A DNA stretch of 64,000 nucleotides from Stomorhina lunata (lineage: Eukaryota; Arthropoda; Insecta; Diptera; Rhiniidae), in the NCBI GenBank assembly GCA_933228675.1, contig OW121743.1, forward strand, positions 109,797,468 to 109,861,467. Direction: 5' to 3'. The stretch's first letter is position 1. Every line of letters begins with the position of its first letter. Under the pieces are notes generated by a model. The model saw nothing but the letters and a program-made list of their open reading frames with translations. It had not been told where the DNA came from and searched no databases. A program made the position numbers and the translations under genes. Positions 11,290-23,958 of this stretch are shown here, piece after piece.

Positions 11290-12760
11290 ATATTTCTCTA
11301 TAACAAAATTTTTTATTGAAAATTTATCTACAGAATAATATTTTTATCGAAAATTTTTTATAGAAAAATATTTTTTTTCCCCGAGATTTTTCCTTAGAAA
11401 TATTTTTATCGAAGATTTTTCTATGGGAATATTTTTATCTAAAAATTTTTTATAGGCAAATATTTCTATCGAAAATTGTTTTTATAGAAAAATGTTTTTA
11501 ATGAAAATTTTTTTATAGAAAGATATTTTTAACGAAAATTTTTCTATAGAAAAATATTTTTAAGGAAAATCTTTCTATAGAAAAATATTTTTAACAAAAA
11601 TTTTTCTATAGAAAAATATTTCTAACGAAAATTTTTCTATAGAAAAATATTTCTAACGAAAATTTTTCTATAGAAAAATATTTCTAACGAAAATTTTTCT
11701 ATAGAAAAATATTTCTAACGAAAATTTTTCTATAGAAAAATATTTCTAACGAAAATTTTTCTATAGAAAAATATTTCTAACGAAAATTTTTCTATAGAAA
11801 AATATTTCTAACGAAAATTTTTCTATAGAAAAATATTTCTAACGAAAATTTTTCTATAGAAAAATATTTCTAACGAAAATTTTTCTATAGAAAAATATTT
11901 CTAACGAAAATTTTTCTATAGAAAAATATTTTTTTATCGAAAATTTTTCTATGGAAAAATATTTTTATGGAAATATTTTTTATAGAAAAATATTTTTATC
12001 AAAAATTTTTTTATAGAAAAATATTTTTATCAAAAATTTTTTTATAGAAAAATATTTTGATCAAAAATTTTTCTATAGAAAAATATTTTTATCGAAAATT
12101 TTTCTATAGAAAAATATTTTTATTGAATATTTTTCTATAGAAAAATATTTTTGTCGAAAATGTTTCTATAAAAAAACATGTTTATCAAAAATTTTTCTAT
12201 AGAAAAAAATTTTTATCGAAAATTTTTCTATAGAAAAATTTTTATCGAATATTTTTCTATAAAAAAATATTTTTATAGAAAATTTTTTTATAGTAAAATA
12301 TTTTTCTCAAAAATTTTTCTAAAGAAAAATATTTTTCTCAAAATTGTTTCTATAAAAAAATATTTTTATTGAAATTTTTTTATAGAAACATATTTTTTTC
12401 AAAAATTTTCTATGGAAAAATATTTTTTGGAAAATTTTTCTATAGAAAAGTATTTTGATCGAAATTTTTTTTTATAGAAACATTTTTTTCGAAAAATTTT
12501 CTAGAAAAAGTATGTGTCGAAAAATTTAATATAGAAAATAATATTTTTTCGAAAATTTTTCTATAGAAAAATGTTTTTATCGAAATTTTTTATTTATAGA
12601 AACATATTTTTTTCGAAAAATTTTCTAGAAAAAGTTTGTGTCGAAAAATTTAATATACAAAATAATTTTTAGCGAAAAATTTTCTATAGAAAAATATTTT
12701 TATAAATTTTTTTATAAAAAAATATTTTTATCGAAAATTCTGCTGTAGAAAAATAATTTT
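11290..12760. repeat. minisatellite array B (about 31 bp unit, CTAACG spacer)
   Basis: Units combine TTTTTCTATAGAAAAATA with TTTCTAACGAAAA. About ten almost identical copies lie at 11618-11925; both flanks decay into variants with ATCG or AAGG spacers. The regular centre and ragged edges are what unequal crossing-over predicts. The open frame at 12178-12372 is a product of the repeat. Confidence 0.95.
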
Positions 12761-14053
12761 ATCTAAAATATATATTCAGATAAATATAAAATCGTTTAAA
12801 ATAAGTATTTTTCTTTCGAAAAATATTCCCAATATACATATTTGTTTCAAAAAATGTTTGCGAAAATAATAGTATCGTGGCAACAATGTTCTAGATTATA
12901 TTTCTCTCGAACTGTATATTTTGTTGCTATAAATTGGGTTTTGATTTTTTTCTTGTATATTTTGTCGTTGCTTTAACAAAGCGGCACCAACCGATTTTGT
13001 TAACATCCAAATCTCAGCTGAATGCTTTTCATACTCATTTCCATGAGTTTCATTAATGATCGTGATATTTACGAAAGTTACAAAAAGTTTTCGTCTTCTG
13101 GCAGTATCGGCAGTTTGTTTGTTGCTCTTTAGTTTTCAAATGAAAACATGTAACAAAACTATTAAAGTAAAACTGAATCTGTCCTTACATTCTTCAAATG
13201 TTTAGCGAAAGGTTTAATTTCTTTTCATACTCCAATTTCTAATACATCTTATTTATTTATTTATTAAAATTTTTATTGAAACAAGTTTTCGAACCTTCTT
13301 TTAAAAATAAAAATATTTTAAAATTATCCAATGATCATTCGAGGGTTACTAAACTATAAATGGAAGACATCAATTAATATTGATCCGCTTTTTGCTCATG
13401 TAATAAATCTTGAGAAAATCAAAAAACAATCATGAATATCTAAAATGTATAAGGAGACATTAGCAAATATTTGTCTGCAATCTTTTCAGACCTCCAAACT
13501 ATTTACTTATCAAAACTCCCCTAAAATCTTTAGTATAGATGTTGTTTTCCATGTCATTTGCTCCCTATAATAAATAATATAAATTGGAAGAGATCATAAT
13601 TTGTGTCTGTCGTCATGTCGTTACATGCCTAAAATATAATTATGACTTAAACATGTAATGATCTATAAAATAATTATAGAATTAAATGTTAAATATGTTA
13701 AAATGTGTATTTTCCGCCTTTAACTTGTCTGCATTAAATAAATATAAAAGGGTTGTTAATCACATTCAGGGGGATAAATGGGAATAATATGTAGCAGGTA
13801 AATACATAAATATTTGTACATGTCTGGTCTGCAATATAAAGTTGCTTTAAGTAAAACTTTTCAAAATTTTAATTTTTGTGGTGTCGCTGTAAATAACAGC
13901 GATCTATATAAAATATATATAAAATATGGGATCAAATGCAAATACACTTCTTTTTGAATAATATTTACATCCCGACTAATTTGTTATTTTTTGATAAAAC
14001 TGCATGCATTCAGCATATTTTTAAAATAAACTTGTTTATTTTAAAACATCTTA
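12761..14053. other. AT-rich spacer
   Basis: No supported gene. A moderately GC-richer patch at 12980-13130 shows no open frame worth listing. Near 13928-13954 is GGGATCAAATGCAAATACAC, which recurs at the edge of repeat X copy 3 (14418). Confidence 0.5.
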
Positions 14054-14072
14054 CCCCCCCCCCCCCCCCCCC
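14054..14072 (+). repeat. poly-C run (19 C)
   Basis: An uninterrupted run of 19 C lies in otherwise strongly AT-rich DNA. Homopolymer lengths are error prone in sequencing, so the exact length is uncertain. It sits about 40 bases from the edge of repeat X copy 3 and may be a marker of its insertion, though that is a guess. Confidence 0.9.
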
Positions 14073-14114
14073 TTCTTCACAGCATTCTGAGTATAGTAGC
14101 CGACGGCTACAGCA

Positions 14115-14437
14115 AGAATGTGGGAAGTGAAGGTAGATGAAAACTGAAAAATGTTTGTTTTTGTTCAGTCGATAATCTACGCTTTTACTTTTGGTTTATG
14201 AACATAATTCTTAATAGTTATTCTTAATAGTTATTAGTTGTAAATTTAGTAGTAATGCGAGGTTTTCGATCTGTCTAAATTGGGGATAATCCTCCTGAAG
14301 AGATGGCTTAACCAACCATCGAAACGCGTCGAGGAATTTGGTTTCTCCGCAAACATTTTTTGGCTTTTTATCAATAAATTGATCTGTTACATTAATAAAC
14401 AAATGTAACAGGTTTGGGATCAAATGCAAATACACTT
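14115..14437 (-). repeat. dispersed repeat X, copy 3
   Basis: Inverted with respect to copy 2 at 7232-7525 and, by eye, well above 90 percent identical through the core, with a short AT-rich insertion-like difference near 14210-14235 (TTATTCTTAATAGTTATTAG). The open frame found in copy 2 is kept here on the minus strand, changed only by a few codons. The immediate left flank holds a short perfect hairpin, GTAGCCG-A-CGGCTAC, at 14096-14110. Confidence 0.8.
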
Positions 14438-14479
14438 CTTTTGGAATATATATAAAATATATATAAAATATATACAATA

Positions 14480-16725
14480 TATATCTCTGAAATTTTCTAC
14501 AAAAAATATGAAATCAGACAAAAATTTGTTTATAAAAAATTTTCATAAAAAAAGTAAGAATTGTTAGAAAAGATTCCTTTAAAATAAGAAATGTTTTCAA
14601 AATTCTCTATAAAAAAGAAATTTCGAAAAATTTCCTATAAAAATTAGAAAATTTTGAAAAGTTTCCTGAAAAATTAAGAAATTTTTGAAAAATATCCTAC
14701 AAAAATAAGAAATTTTTGAAAATTTTCCTATAAAAATTAGAAATTTTTGAAAAATTTCCTATAAAAATTAGAAATTTTTGAAAAATTTCCTAAAAAAATA
14801 AGAAATTTTTGAAAAATTTCCTATAAAAATAAGAAATTTTTGAAAAATTTCCTATAAAAATAAGAAATTTTTGAAAAAATTTCCTATAAAAATAAGAAAT
14901 TTTTGAAAAATTTCCTATAAAAATAAGAAATTTTTGAAAAATTTTCTATGAAAATAAGAAATTTTTGAAAAATTTCCTATAAAAATAAGAAAATTTTTGA
15001 AAAATTTCCTATAAAATAAAAAATTTTTTTAAAAATTTCCTATAAAAATAAGAAACTTTTGAAAAATTTCTTATAAAATAAAAAATTTTAAAAATTTCTT
15101 ATAAAAAAGAAATTTTTGAAAAATTTCCTATAAAGATAAGAAATTTTTGAAAAATTTCCTATAAAAATAAGACATTTTTGAAAAATTTCCTATAAAAATA
15201 AGAAATTTTTAAAAATTTCCTATAAAAATAGGAAATTTTTGAAAAATTTCCTGTAAAAATAGGAAATTTTTGAAAAAATTCCTATAAAAATAGGAAATTT
15301 TTTAAAAATTTCCTATAAAAATAGGAAATTTTTGAAAAATTTCCTATAAAAATAGGAAATTTTTGAAAAAGTTCCTATAAAAATAAGAAATTTTTAAAAA
15401 AATTTCTGTAAAAATAAGAAAATTTTTGAAAAATTTCCTATAAAAATAAGAAATTTTTGAAAAATTTCTTATAGAAATAAGAAATTTTTGAAAAATTTCC
15501 TATAAAAATAAGAAATTTTTGAAAAATTTCCTATAAAAATAAGAAATTTTTGAAAAATTTCCTATAAAAATAAGAAATTTTTGAAAAATTTCTTATAAAG
15601 TTAAGAAATTTTTGAAAAATTTCCTATAAAAATAAGAAATTTTTGAAAAATTTACTATAAAGTTAAGAAATTTGTGAAAATTTTCCTATAAAAATAAAAA
15701 ATTTTTGAAAAATTTCCTATAAAAATAAGAAATTTTTGAAAAATTTCCTATAAAAATAAGAAATTTTTGAAAATTTTCCTATAAAAATAAGAAATTTTTG
15801 AAAAATTTCCTATAAAAATAAGAAATTTTTGAAAAATTTCCTATAAAAATATGAATTTTTTGAAAAATTTCCTATAAAAATAAGAAATTTTTGAAAAATT
15901 TCCTATAAAAATAAGAAATTTTTGAAAAATTTCCTATAAAAATAAGAAACTTTTGAAAAATTTCCTATAAAAATAAGAAATTTTTGAAAAATTTCCTATA
16001 AAAATTAGAAATTTTGGACAAATTTCCTATAAAAATAAGAAATTTTTTAAAAATTTCCTATAAAAATAAGAAATTTTTGAAAAATTTCCTATAGAAATAA
16101 GAAATTTTTGAAAAATTTCCTATAAAAATAAGAAATTTTTGAAAAATTTCCTATAAAAACAAGGAATTTCTCCTATAAAAATAAGAAATTTTTCCCATAA
16201 AAAAAAGATATTTTTCCTATAAAAATAAGAAATTTTTCCTATAAAAATAAGAAAATTTTCCGATTAAATTACAAATTTTTCCTATAAAAATAAGAAATTT
16301 TTCCTATAAAAATAAGAAATTTCTCCTATAAAAATAAGAAATTTTTCCTATAAAAATAAGAAATTTTTCCTATAAAAATAAGAAATTTTTCCTATGAAAA
16401 TAAGAAATTTTTTCTATAAAAATAAGAAATTTTTCCGATAAAAATAAGAAAATTTTCCTATAAAAAAAAAATATTTTTCCTATAAAAGTATATAATTTTT
16501 CCTATAAAAATATGAAATTTTTCCCATAAAAATAAGAAATTTTTCCTATAAAAAGAAGAAATTTTTTCTATAAAAATAAGAAATTTTTACTATAAAAATA
16601 AGAAGTGTTTCCTATAAAAATAAGAAATTTTTCCTATAACAATAAGAAATTTTGCCTAAAAAAATTAGAAATTTTTCCCATAAAAATAAGAAATTATTTT
16701 TTTCATATAAAAAAAGATATTTTTC
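14480..16725. repeat. minisatellite array C (31-bp unit switching to 22-bp unit)
   Basis: From about 14620 to 16160 the unit is about 31 bp: AAGAAATTTTTGAAAAATTT followed by CCTATAAAAAT. From about 16160 to 16700 the segment TGAAAAATT is missing and the unit is about 22 bp (AAGAAATTTTT then CCTATAAAAAT). Two homogenised unit lengths in one array imply a 9-bp deletion in one unit that then spread by amplification. Confidence 0.95.
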
Positions 16726-16761
16726 ATATTTTTGAAAATGTTTATTATAATTTAGATTTTG

Positions 16762-17118
16762 ACTCAATCTCAGCGCTATTTAAAGAAATATTAACTGTAT
16801 TATGTTTTTTTATATTTTTCCACCCAAAATTAGATTTCGGCTCAAAGTTAGGTGTGATCTCAAAAGGAGTTTATTTTCTCAATCTAAACCCAATTTAAAA
16901 AATATCAACAATTTTAGTTTTTTAATTTGTCCAGCAAAAAATCGATTTTGATCAGAAATAGGTTTGATCCAAAATAAAGCTCCTTTTATAAATCTCAGCC
17001 CTATTTAAAGAAATGCGAAAGATTTTATGTTTTATATGTATTTTATGTATTTTTAGTAAAAATTCGATTTTGTCTTTGAATAAAGTGTGATTACAACTGA
17101 AGCTCCTTTTCTCAATCT
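16762..17118 (+). repeat. diverged tandem repeat, three copies of about 116 bp
   Basis: Copies begin near 16762, 16878 and 16988, with a partial fourth near 17111. Each begins with a variant of CTCAATCTCAGCCCTATTTA and carries AAATTCGATTTTG-like and GGTGTGATC-like blocks, ending in GAGCTCCTTTT-like sequence. Spacings are 116, 110 and 123 bases. It abuts array C but is unrelated in sequence. The open frame at 16605-16898 crosses the array edge and is not a gene. Confidence 0.65.
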
Positions 17119-17150
17119 AACGTGTTATCGTAATGTTTAATTTATTTACA

Positions 17151-17259
17151 GATCATCGGCAACGCTATATGCGATTTTGACTATGGCTCTGACACAAGTG
17201 TAGACTCAAGAGGCTTGTGCAGATATAATTAAATACGACGGCTATGCAGCCGATGATCG
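17151..17259 (+). other. GC-richer hairpin-like segment bounded by splice-like sites
   Basis: GATCATCGGC at 17151-17160 and its exact reverse complement GCCGATGATC at 17249-17258 bound a 108-base segment that is GC-rich for this region. The left edge follows TTTATTTACAG (acceptor-like) and the right edge runs into GGTAAGT (donor-like). All three forward frames contain stops, so it is not a coding exon. A direct relative of the left arm (CATCAGCAACGCTGCATAATG) follows at 17268-17288. Options are a noncoding exon, a structured RNA, or a small inverted-repeat element. Confidence 0.35.
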
Positions 17260-17289
17260 GTAAGTTCATCAGCAACGCTGCATAATGTA

Positions 17290-19074
17290 CTAATTTATAC
17301 AACGTTGTTTTCTCTTCAATCGTTCGTTCATTGAATTATTTGATCATATAAAGTTGTTTACAGTTGTCTTCAAAGTTTACAATTTTTTTATTTGGTGTTC
17401 CCTGATATTGACAAAAAAAACATAAAATTTGCTTAAAAAAACTAAGATTTCAGTAAATTATTTTATTCTAAAATACAATTTTCATCTCCTGCAGACTTTC
17501 ATATATTACTTTAAACTCTTTAAACTTTTTAAATTATACTTTTATTAAAGTGCAATCCATTTTACCTCCTCCACATCTCAATCAAAGTCTGTGAAAATAT
17601 TAAAAAAAAATAAAATCGTAAAAACACACCTTTAACGCTACTCATACATGAGAACAAATTTACTAACACATACACGATTGTACTATTTCAATTTGAAATT
17701 TGTAATCACATCACAAGATTTTAGTCAAATATTTACTTAAATGTTGAATGTTTAGTGTTTAACTTGAATAATTTAACTCATTTCAAATACGAAATGAGTT
17801 TAAATGAATTTTTGAATATAGTACTATTATGCTGAAAGCTCGTACCTTTAACAAGGAGATGAGAAGTACGAGTAAAAATTTATAAACTTTTATATAGATA
17901 TGTACTCGTACATAAGTATACCCGGTGTACAATGGCAACATGTTGAAAATTAACTTTTACTGTTGGAGATATACGGAAAAGTGGTCATGAGCAAATTTAT
18001 CTGCTTGAGTGTGAACACTACGGTACTTTTCGTCATTATTATCATCATCATAGTCATCATTATCGTCGTTAGGATGAAGAACATGGTGTTATTTGCTAAA
18101 AATTTCTATTTGCATTTGATGGACGTGCAACTCGTCAGCAGCAACAGGAACCAGCAACAAACAGCTAACAATCAACCAAGCAACCAACACCTACGCAAAT
18201 GCACAATTTTAAATTATATATTGTAAAGATATACTAAAAAGTTCCACAGATATTTAAACGCTGCAACAATACAATATAGTATGTATATCTAAATAAAATT
18301 TGGGGATTAGGGTGAGTTAATTTTTTACATCTTGCTCTAATAGACTTCTAAAGGCTAAATTAAGTTACACTAATGTCAATTCGAGGAATTCTATTTCTTA
18401 ACTATAATTGACTTTTTTTAAACTTGAGTGACTAGTTCGTACTATAGACCCACCCTAATGCAGATACTACTACATTAAGCATTTTTGTTGCTCTTGCAAT
18501 TGCTGCATATTTGTTTTTTCACTTCGAATTTTCTAATACTTTATAAAAAATTTAAATAAAAAACTTTTACTATTACGAATTTCATTATTTTTAATTTTTT
18601 ATTGCAGCCTAAAATGAGTAAAAAGTAGGCTATGGCTAAATCGTTTAAGCTCCTTCTATGTGTTAAATGGAGTTTTTTTGTTCATTTGTTAAATAAAATT
18701 TTTCTATCTTTTCGTATATCGAGTAGAAAAACTATTTGCTCCAATTTTTTAAAATTAATTAAATTTGTTCTCCCTGTAAATTGTTTGATGGTTAAGGAAT
18801 TTATATTAAAGAAAACTATTTTTAAGTTTTAAAAGATATTTATTTTTTAATAAAACAGAAATAGGAAAAAGTTGTTCAGTTCTAAAAGATACTTTTGAGG
18901 AAGAATTTTATTTCAAAAAATATGTAATTTTAAGTTAAGGGCTGAATATTCTAGTGTTTGAGTTAGATATACAAATTTTTCAATATGCAAATTTTCGCTA
19001 TCATTTTTAGATATAAGACTTTTTTTCATAATTTTTCCATATTAGCAATTTTTAAATAACATTTTTAAACACAC
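17290..19074. other. AT-rich spacer
   Basis: No supported gene. The open frame at 17963-18226 is driven by an ATT/ATC microsatellite at 18035-18070, which reads as a run of Ile and Val, and is not considered real. A small inverted repeat around AACTCATTTC/GAAATGAGTT lies at 17775-17800. Confidence 0.5.
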
Positions 19075-21835
19075 ATCTATTTTTTATAATTTTTTTTTCG
19101 ACTTTTATAAAAACTTTTCGAAAAAAAAGTTTTTTATAGAAAATTTTTAGATATAATTTTTTTTGGTATTTAAATTTTTTTATATAAAGATTTTCAATGT
19201 TAAAATTTTTTTATAGAAATTTTTTTAATAAAAAAAATTTTTTAAATAAAAATTTTTCTATAGAGAATTTTTGGATATAAAAATTTTTTCGATATACAAA
19301 TTTTTCTATAGAAAATTTTTCAATTTTTTCGAAATAAAAAAATCTTAAAAATTTTTCGACATAAAAATTTTTCTATACAAAATTTTCTGATATTAAAATT
19401 TTCCAAGGGAAATTTTTTCGACATAGAAATTTTTTTATCGAAAATTTATAGATATAAAAATTTTTCTAAGGAAATTTTTAGATATAAAAATTTTTCTATA
19501 GAAAATTTTTCAATATAAAAATTTTTCTATAGAAAATTTTTCTGTAGAAAATTTTTCGTTATAAAAATGTTTCTATAGAAAATTTTTCGTTATAAAAATT
19601 TTTCTATGGAAAATTTTTCGATATAAATATTTTTCTAAAGAAAATTTTTCGATATAAAAATTTTTCTATAGAAAATTTTTGTATAGAAAATTTTTTCTAT
19701 AGAAAATTTTTCGATAAAAAAATTTTTGTATAAAAAATTTTCCAACATAAAAATGTTTCTATAGAGAATTTTTCGATACAAAATTCTTTTATAGAAATTT
19801 TTTCGATACAAACATATTTTTATAGAAAATTTTTCGATATAAAAATTTTTTTGTAGAAAATTTTTCGATATAAAAATTTTTCTATAGAAAATTTTTCAAT
19901 ATAAAAATTTTTCTATACAAAATTTTTCGATATAAAAGTTTTTCTATAGAAAATTTTTCGATATAAAAATTTTTCTATAGAAAATTTTTCGTTATAAAAA
20001 TTTTTCGTTATAAAAATTTTTCTATAGAAAATTTTCCGATTTAAAAATTTTTCTATAAAAAAATTTCCAATATAAAAATTTTTCTATAGAAAATTTTTCG
20101 ATATAAAAATTTATTTATAGAAAATTTTTCGATATAAAAATTTTTTTATAGAAAATTTTTCGATATAAAAATTTTTCTATAGAAAATTTTTCGATATAAA
20201 AATTTTTCTATAGAAAATTTTTCGATACAAAAATTTTTCTATAGAAAATTTTTCGATATAAAAATTTTTCTATAGAAAATTTTTCTATAGAAAATTTTTC
20301 TATAGAAAATTTTTCGATATAAAAATTTTTCTATAGAAAAATTTTCGATATAAAAATTTTTATATAGAAAATTTTTCGATATAAAAATTTTTCTATAGAC
20401 AATTTTTCGATATAAAAATTTTTCTATAGAAAATTTTTCGATATAAAAATTTTTCTATAGAAAATTTTTCGATATAAAAGGTTTTCTATAGAAAATTTTT
20501 CGATATAAAAATTTTTCTATAGAAAATTTTTCGATATAAAAATTTTTCTATAGAAAATTTTTCGATATGTGAAAATTTTTCGATATAAAAATTTTTTAAT
20601 AGAAAATTTTTCGATATGTGAAAATTTTTCTATAGAAAATTTTCCGATGTAAAAATATTTCTGTAGAAAATTTTTCGATATTAAAATTTTTCTATATACA
20701 ATTTTCGATATAAAAATTTTTGAATAGAAAATTTTTCGATATAAAATTTTTTCTACAGAAAATTTTTCGATATAAGAATTTTTCTATAGAAAATTTTTAT
20801 ATAAAAAATTGTTTCTATAGAAAATTTTTCGATAAAAAAATTTTTGTATAAAAAATTTTTCGATACAAAATTTTCTATAGAATATTTTTCAAAATAAAAA
20901 GTTTTCCATAGAAAATTTTTCGATAAAAAAATTTTTGTATAGAAAATTTTTCGATATAAAAATTTTTGTATAGAAAATTTTTCGATATAAAAATTTTTCT
21001 ATAGAAAATTTTTCGATATAAAAATTTTTCTATAGAAAATTTTTCGATATAAAAATTTTTCTATAGAAAATTTTTCGATATAAAAATTTTTCTATAGAAA
21101 ATTTTTCGATATAAAAACTTTTCTAGAGAAAATTTTTCGATGTTAAAATTTTTCTATATACAATTTTCGATATAAAAATTTTTCAATACAAAATTTTTCG
21201 ATAAAAAAATTTTTGTATAAAAAATTTTTCGATACAAAAATTTTCTATAGAATATTTTCTAAATAAAAAGTTTTCTATAGAAAATTTTTCGATATAAAAA
21301 TTGTTCGATATGAAAATTTTTCTATAAAAAAATTTTCGTTATAAAAAATGTTTCTATACAAAATTTTCCATATAAAAATTTTTCTATAGAAAATTTTTCT
21401 GTATAAAAATTTTGGTAAAGAAAATTTTTCTATATAAAAATTTTTCTTTAGAATATTTTTCGATACAAAAATTTGTTTATAGAAAATTTTTCTATATAAA
21501 AATTTTTCTATAGAAAATTTTTCGATATACAAATTTTTCTATGGAAAATTTTTCGATATAAAAATTTTTCTATTGAAAAGTTTTCGATATAAAAATTTTT
21601 CTATGGAAAAGTTTTGATATAAACATTTTTTATTGAAAATTTTTTGATATAAAATTTAGTTTTCGATATAAAAATTTTTCTATACAAAATTTTTCGTTAT
21701 ACAAATTTTTCTAAAGAAAATTTTTCTATATTAACATTTTTCTTTAGAATATTTTCCCGATATTAAAAATTTTTCTATTGACAATTTTTTGATATAAACA
21801 TTTTTCGTTATAAAAATTATTCTATAGAAAAGGAT
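19075..21835. repeat. minisatellite array D (31-bp unit, CGATATA spacer)
   Basis: The consensus unit is CGATATAAAAATTTTT followed by CTATAGAAAATTTTT. The best-ordered part is 19880-20640 and 20990-21120; the ends decay. A higher-order duplication is visible: the block with CTATATACAATTTTCGATA, TTTTTGTATAAAAAATTTTT and GAATATTTTTC variants at about 20680-20920 recurs at about 21135-21290, shortened by roughly 100 bases. The open frame at 21275-21532 is a product of the repeat. Confidence 0.95.
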
Positions 21836-23004
21836 AAATACTCAACTTTAAATTTCGACCTTATGTTTTAAATATATCAACAAATTGTGGCTATAAATTA
21901 TTTAAAAACTTTCTCTTTTCCATAGAAAATTTCCCTGATAGGCATGAAACTTGTGATTTAAAGTTAAATAAACTTATGATTTTGTTTTAATTTCCGCTTT
22001 TAAGTTAACTTTTGTAAAAAAAAGAAAAATCATCAGCAGTTCCCTGAAGAAATAAAAAAAGGTTTAATAAACAACAATGAACTTCCTCTAATTGTCTCTA
22101 AAGTCGCACATACATTGAAACATATTACCCCCACATATCCTCGAACAACAAAAACACTCACCCAAACACTCATACATATGATAAGGTGACATTTGTGACA
22201 AATTAAAAATAAAGTGTCAAACCTATTGTGTGTAGTAGTAGCAGTGGCATTACAACTTACAGGATTCACAGAACACACACACACACATTTATACTTGAAA
22301 ATATAGACACACATAGAGATAATGAAAATAAACAAGTGAAAATGAAAATATAAATGGAAAATAATATAGAAAAAAATGTACACCAGGGACTAAGAGGTCT
22401 TGTATATCTTTCCTACTCTCGGTCTCTACATTAAAACTCGGAGTATTTATACTCGTAACTATAAAATACAAAAGGATTTTTCCTGATTGTGCGTATATCT
22501 GGCAGTTGGGAGAAATAACAGAAAAGAAACATTTTTTTTCCAGCAAACAAAAACATTTTGTTTTATTTATTACTTGTAATAAAAATTCCTTTTATAAATA
22601 ATAAAAAAAAGCCTATAGGACGGAGAATTGAATGCAGGGGTATATGGGGAAGTTTAACACAAAACTATCACCACTGCCATTAAAATGAAGCAGAAAGTTT
22701 TCCGATTTAATTTTTGCTAAAGTATATTTTACTGAATATCCTTTTTATAGGCTTTCACTGTATAACAATTTAATACGCATTGCACATGATTGAAACACTA
22801 AAAAAAACTTTAGACTTTTAAAGTATTTTGCTACATATTCATTAGGGAGGATCGGCTTTTCACTCGAGTGGGTGGATCCGAATATCTTCTGTATTGTTAT
22901 GAAAATTGATATATTTAAAAATGTTGACGCATGACTTTGACTAAAGTATTAATTTCTAAACAAATAGTGATATTTAAACACTATAATTCGTATTTATTTT
23001 GTCT
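21836..23004. other. AT-rich spacer with CA microsatellite
   Basis: Contains a short (CA)n tract at 22268-22287. Overlapping minus-strand open frames at 22033-22546 are dominated by Phe, Tyr, Val and Cys and by the translated CA repeat; I do not consider them genes. GC-richer words at 22850-22880 (GAGTGGGTGGATCC) have no context. Confidence 0.5.
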
Positions 23005-23140
23005 TGAAAATTGCATATAATGCTGGTTTTCGATCTGTCTAGAATTTTATGATGATAGCCTTATAAACCATCGAAACTCTTTGAGATAAGGTTCTCCCAG
23101 TCAACAATTTTTGGATTTATCAAAAAACTATTTTTACAAA
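23005..23140 (-). repeat. dispersed repeat X, copy 4 (diverged fragment)
   Basis: Matches copies 1 and 3 through TTTTCGATCTGTCTAGAATT, ACCATCGAAACT and AATTTTTGGATTTATCAAAA. It is the most decayed of the four copies and lacks the outer parts. Confidence 0.6.
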
Positions 23141-23958
23141 AATAAAATTAAAATAAATTTGAGATATACAATTTTTTAATAAAAATTTAATTTTTTGCGA
23201 AATTTCAAGGTTTCAAATCACAGGTAAGTCTTAACTATATAAAATATAAAATTTTTTTGAGTTGTATTCACCCATTTGTCTTCTTAGTTTACAAATTGTT
23301 GAGAAATTTTTAAGTTTGGAATAAATTTTCAAAACGCGACCCACCCTAATATTCCTGGTTGTCTGTTTGATGCCAATGCGTACGTATTTATTTATTTATA
23401 TTTGTTTGTATTAAAAAATACAAGTGGATGTTTGTATTTATTTATTCTTTTTAGTAATTTAAAACCTTAAAGTGTCGTTCATTTTGATATTAACAGGCAC
23501 GCAATTGCTATACAACATGTTGTAGATGTGTGACACTCAGGAAAAGCTATCTGTGACATAATAGAGGTGGTTGGAGAAGAAATTGTGCAAAAAGTGTTAT
23601 CAAAATATTCCTCGGATTTCATATCAACCAAAAGATGGTTGATATGGATATTTTCAAAGCCAGGATTGACTGTCTATGGCTAAGCTCCTAACTAGACCGT
23701 ATTCTGTCAATAACACTACTCGGCAAAATGAAATTTTTTGCGTTAAAATTGAGCTCCAAAAAAAAAATTGTTTACATTTTGATGTGAAAAACTCCACAAC
23801 CATATGAAAAAATTGTCTTATCAAGGTTCAAAGGAAATTTAATGGTGAATTCGCCTGTGTTTCTTTCAACGAATTTAGATAAGCCATTCCCAAGATATGA
23901 TGAAATTAATGGAACGACCACTGTAAAAATCCGTAATTTCAGAAAAAAATAAAAAAAA
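23141..23958. other. AT-rich spacer
   Basis: No gene recognised. The minus-strand frame at 23772-23984 runs into the INE-1-like element and is incidental. Confidence 0.5.

Noticed and set aside
12178..12372. Phe/Tyr/Lys/Ile-rich open frames in arrays (also 550-741, 21275-21532, 28855-29082, 35483-35680, 39866-40066)
   Set aside because: They are translations of the AT-rich repeat unit and end where the unit sequence drifts.
17963..18226. Possible membrane protein with a run of Ile and Val
   Set aside because: The hydrophobic run is a translated ATT/ATC microsatellite; the rest has no domain.
22033..22546. Two overlapping minus-strand frames of 85 and 116 codons
   Set aside because: Composition is typical of AT-rich noise plus a translated CA repeat, with no domain or splice context.
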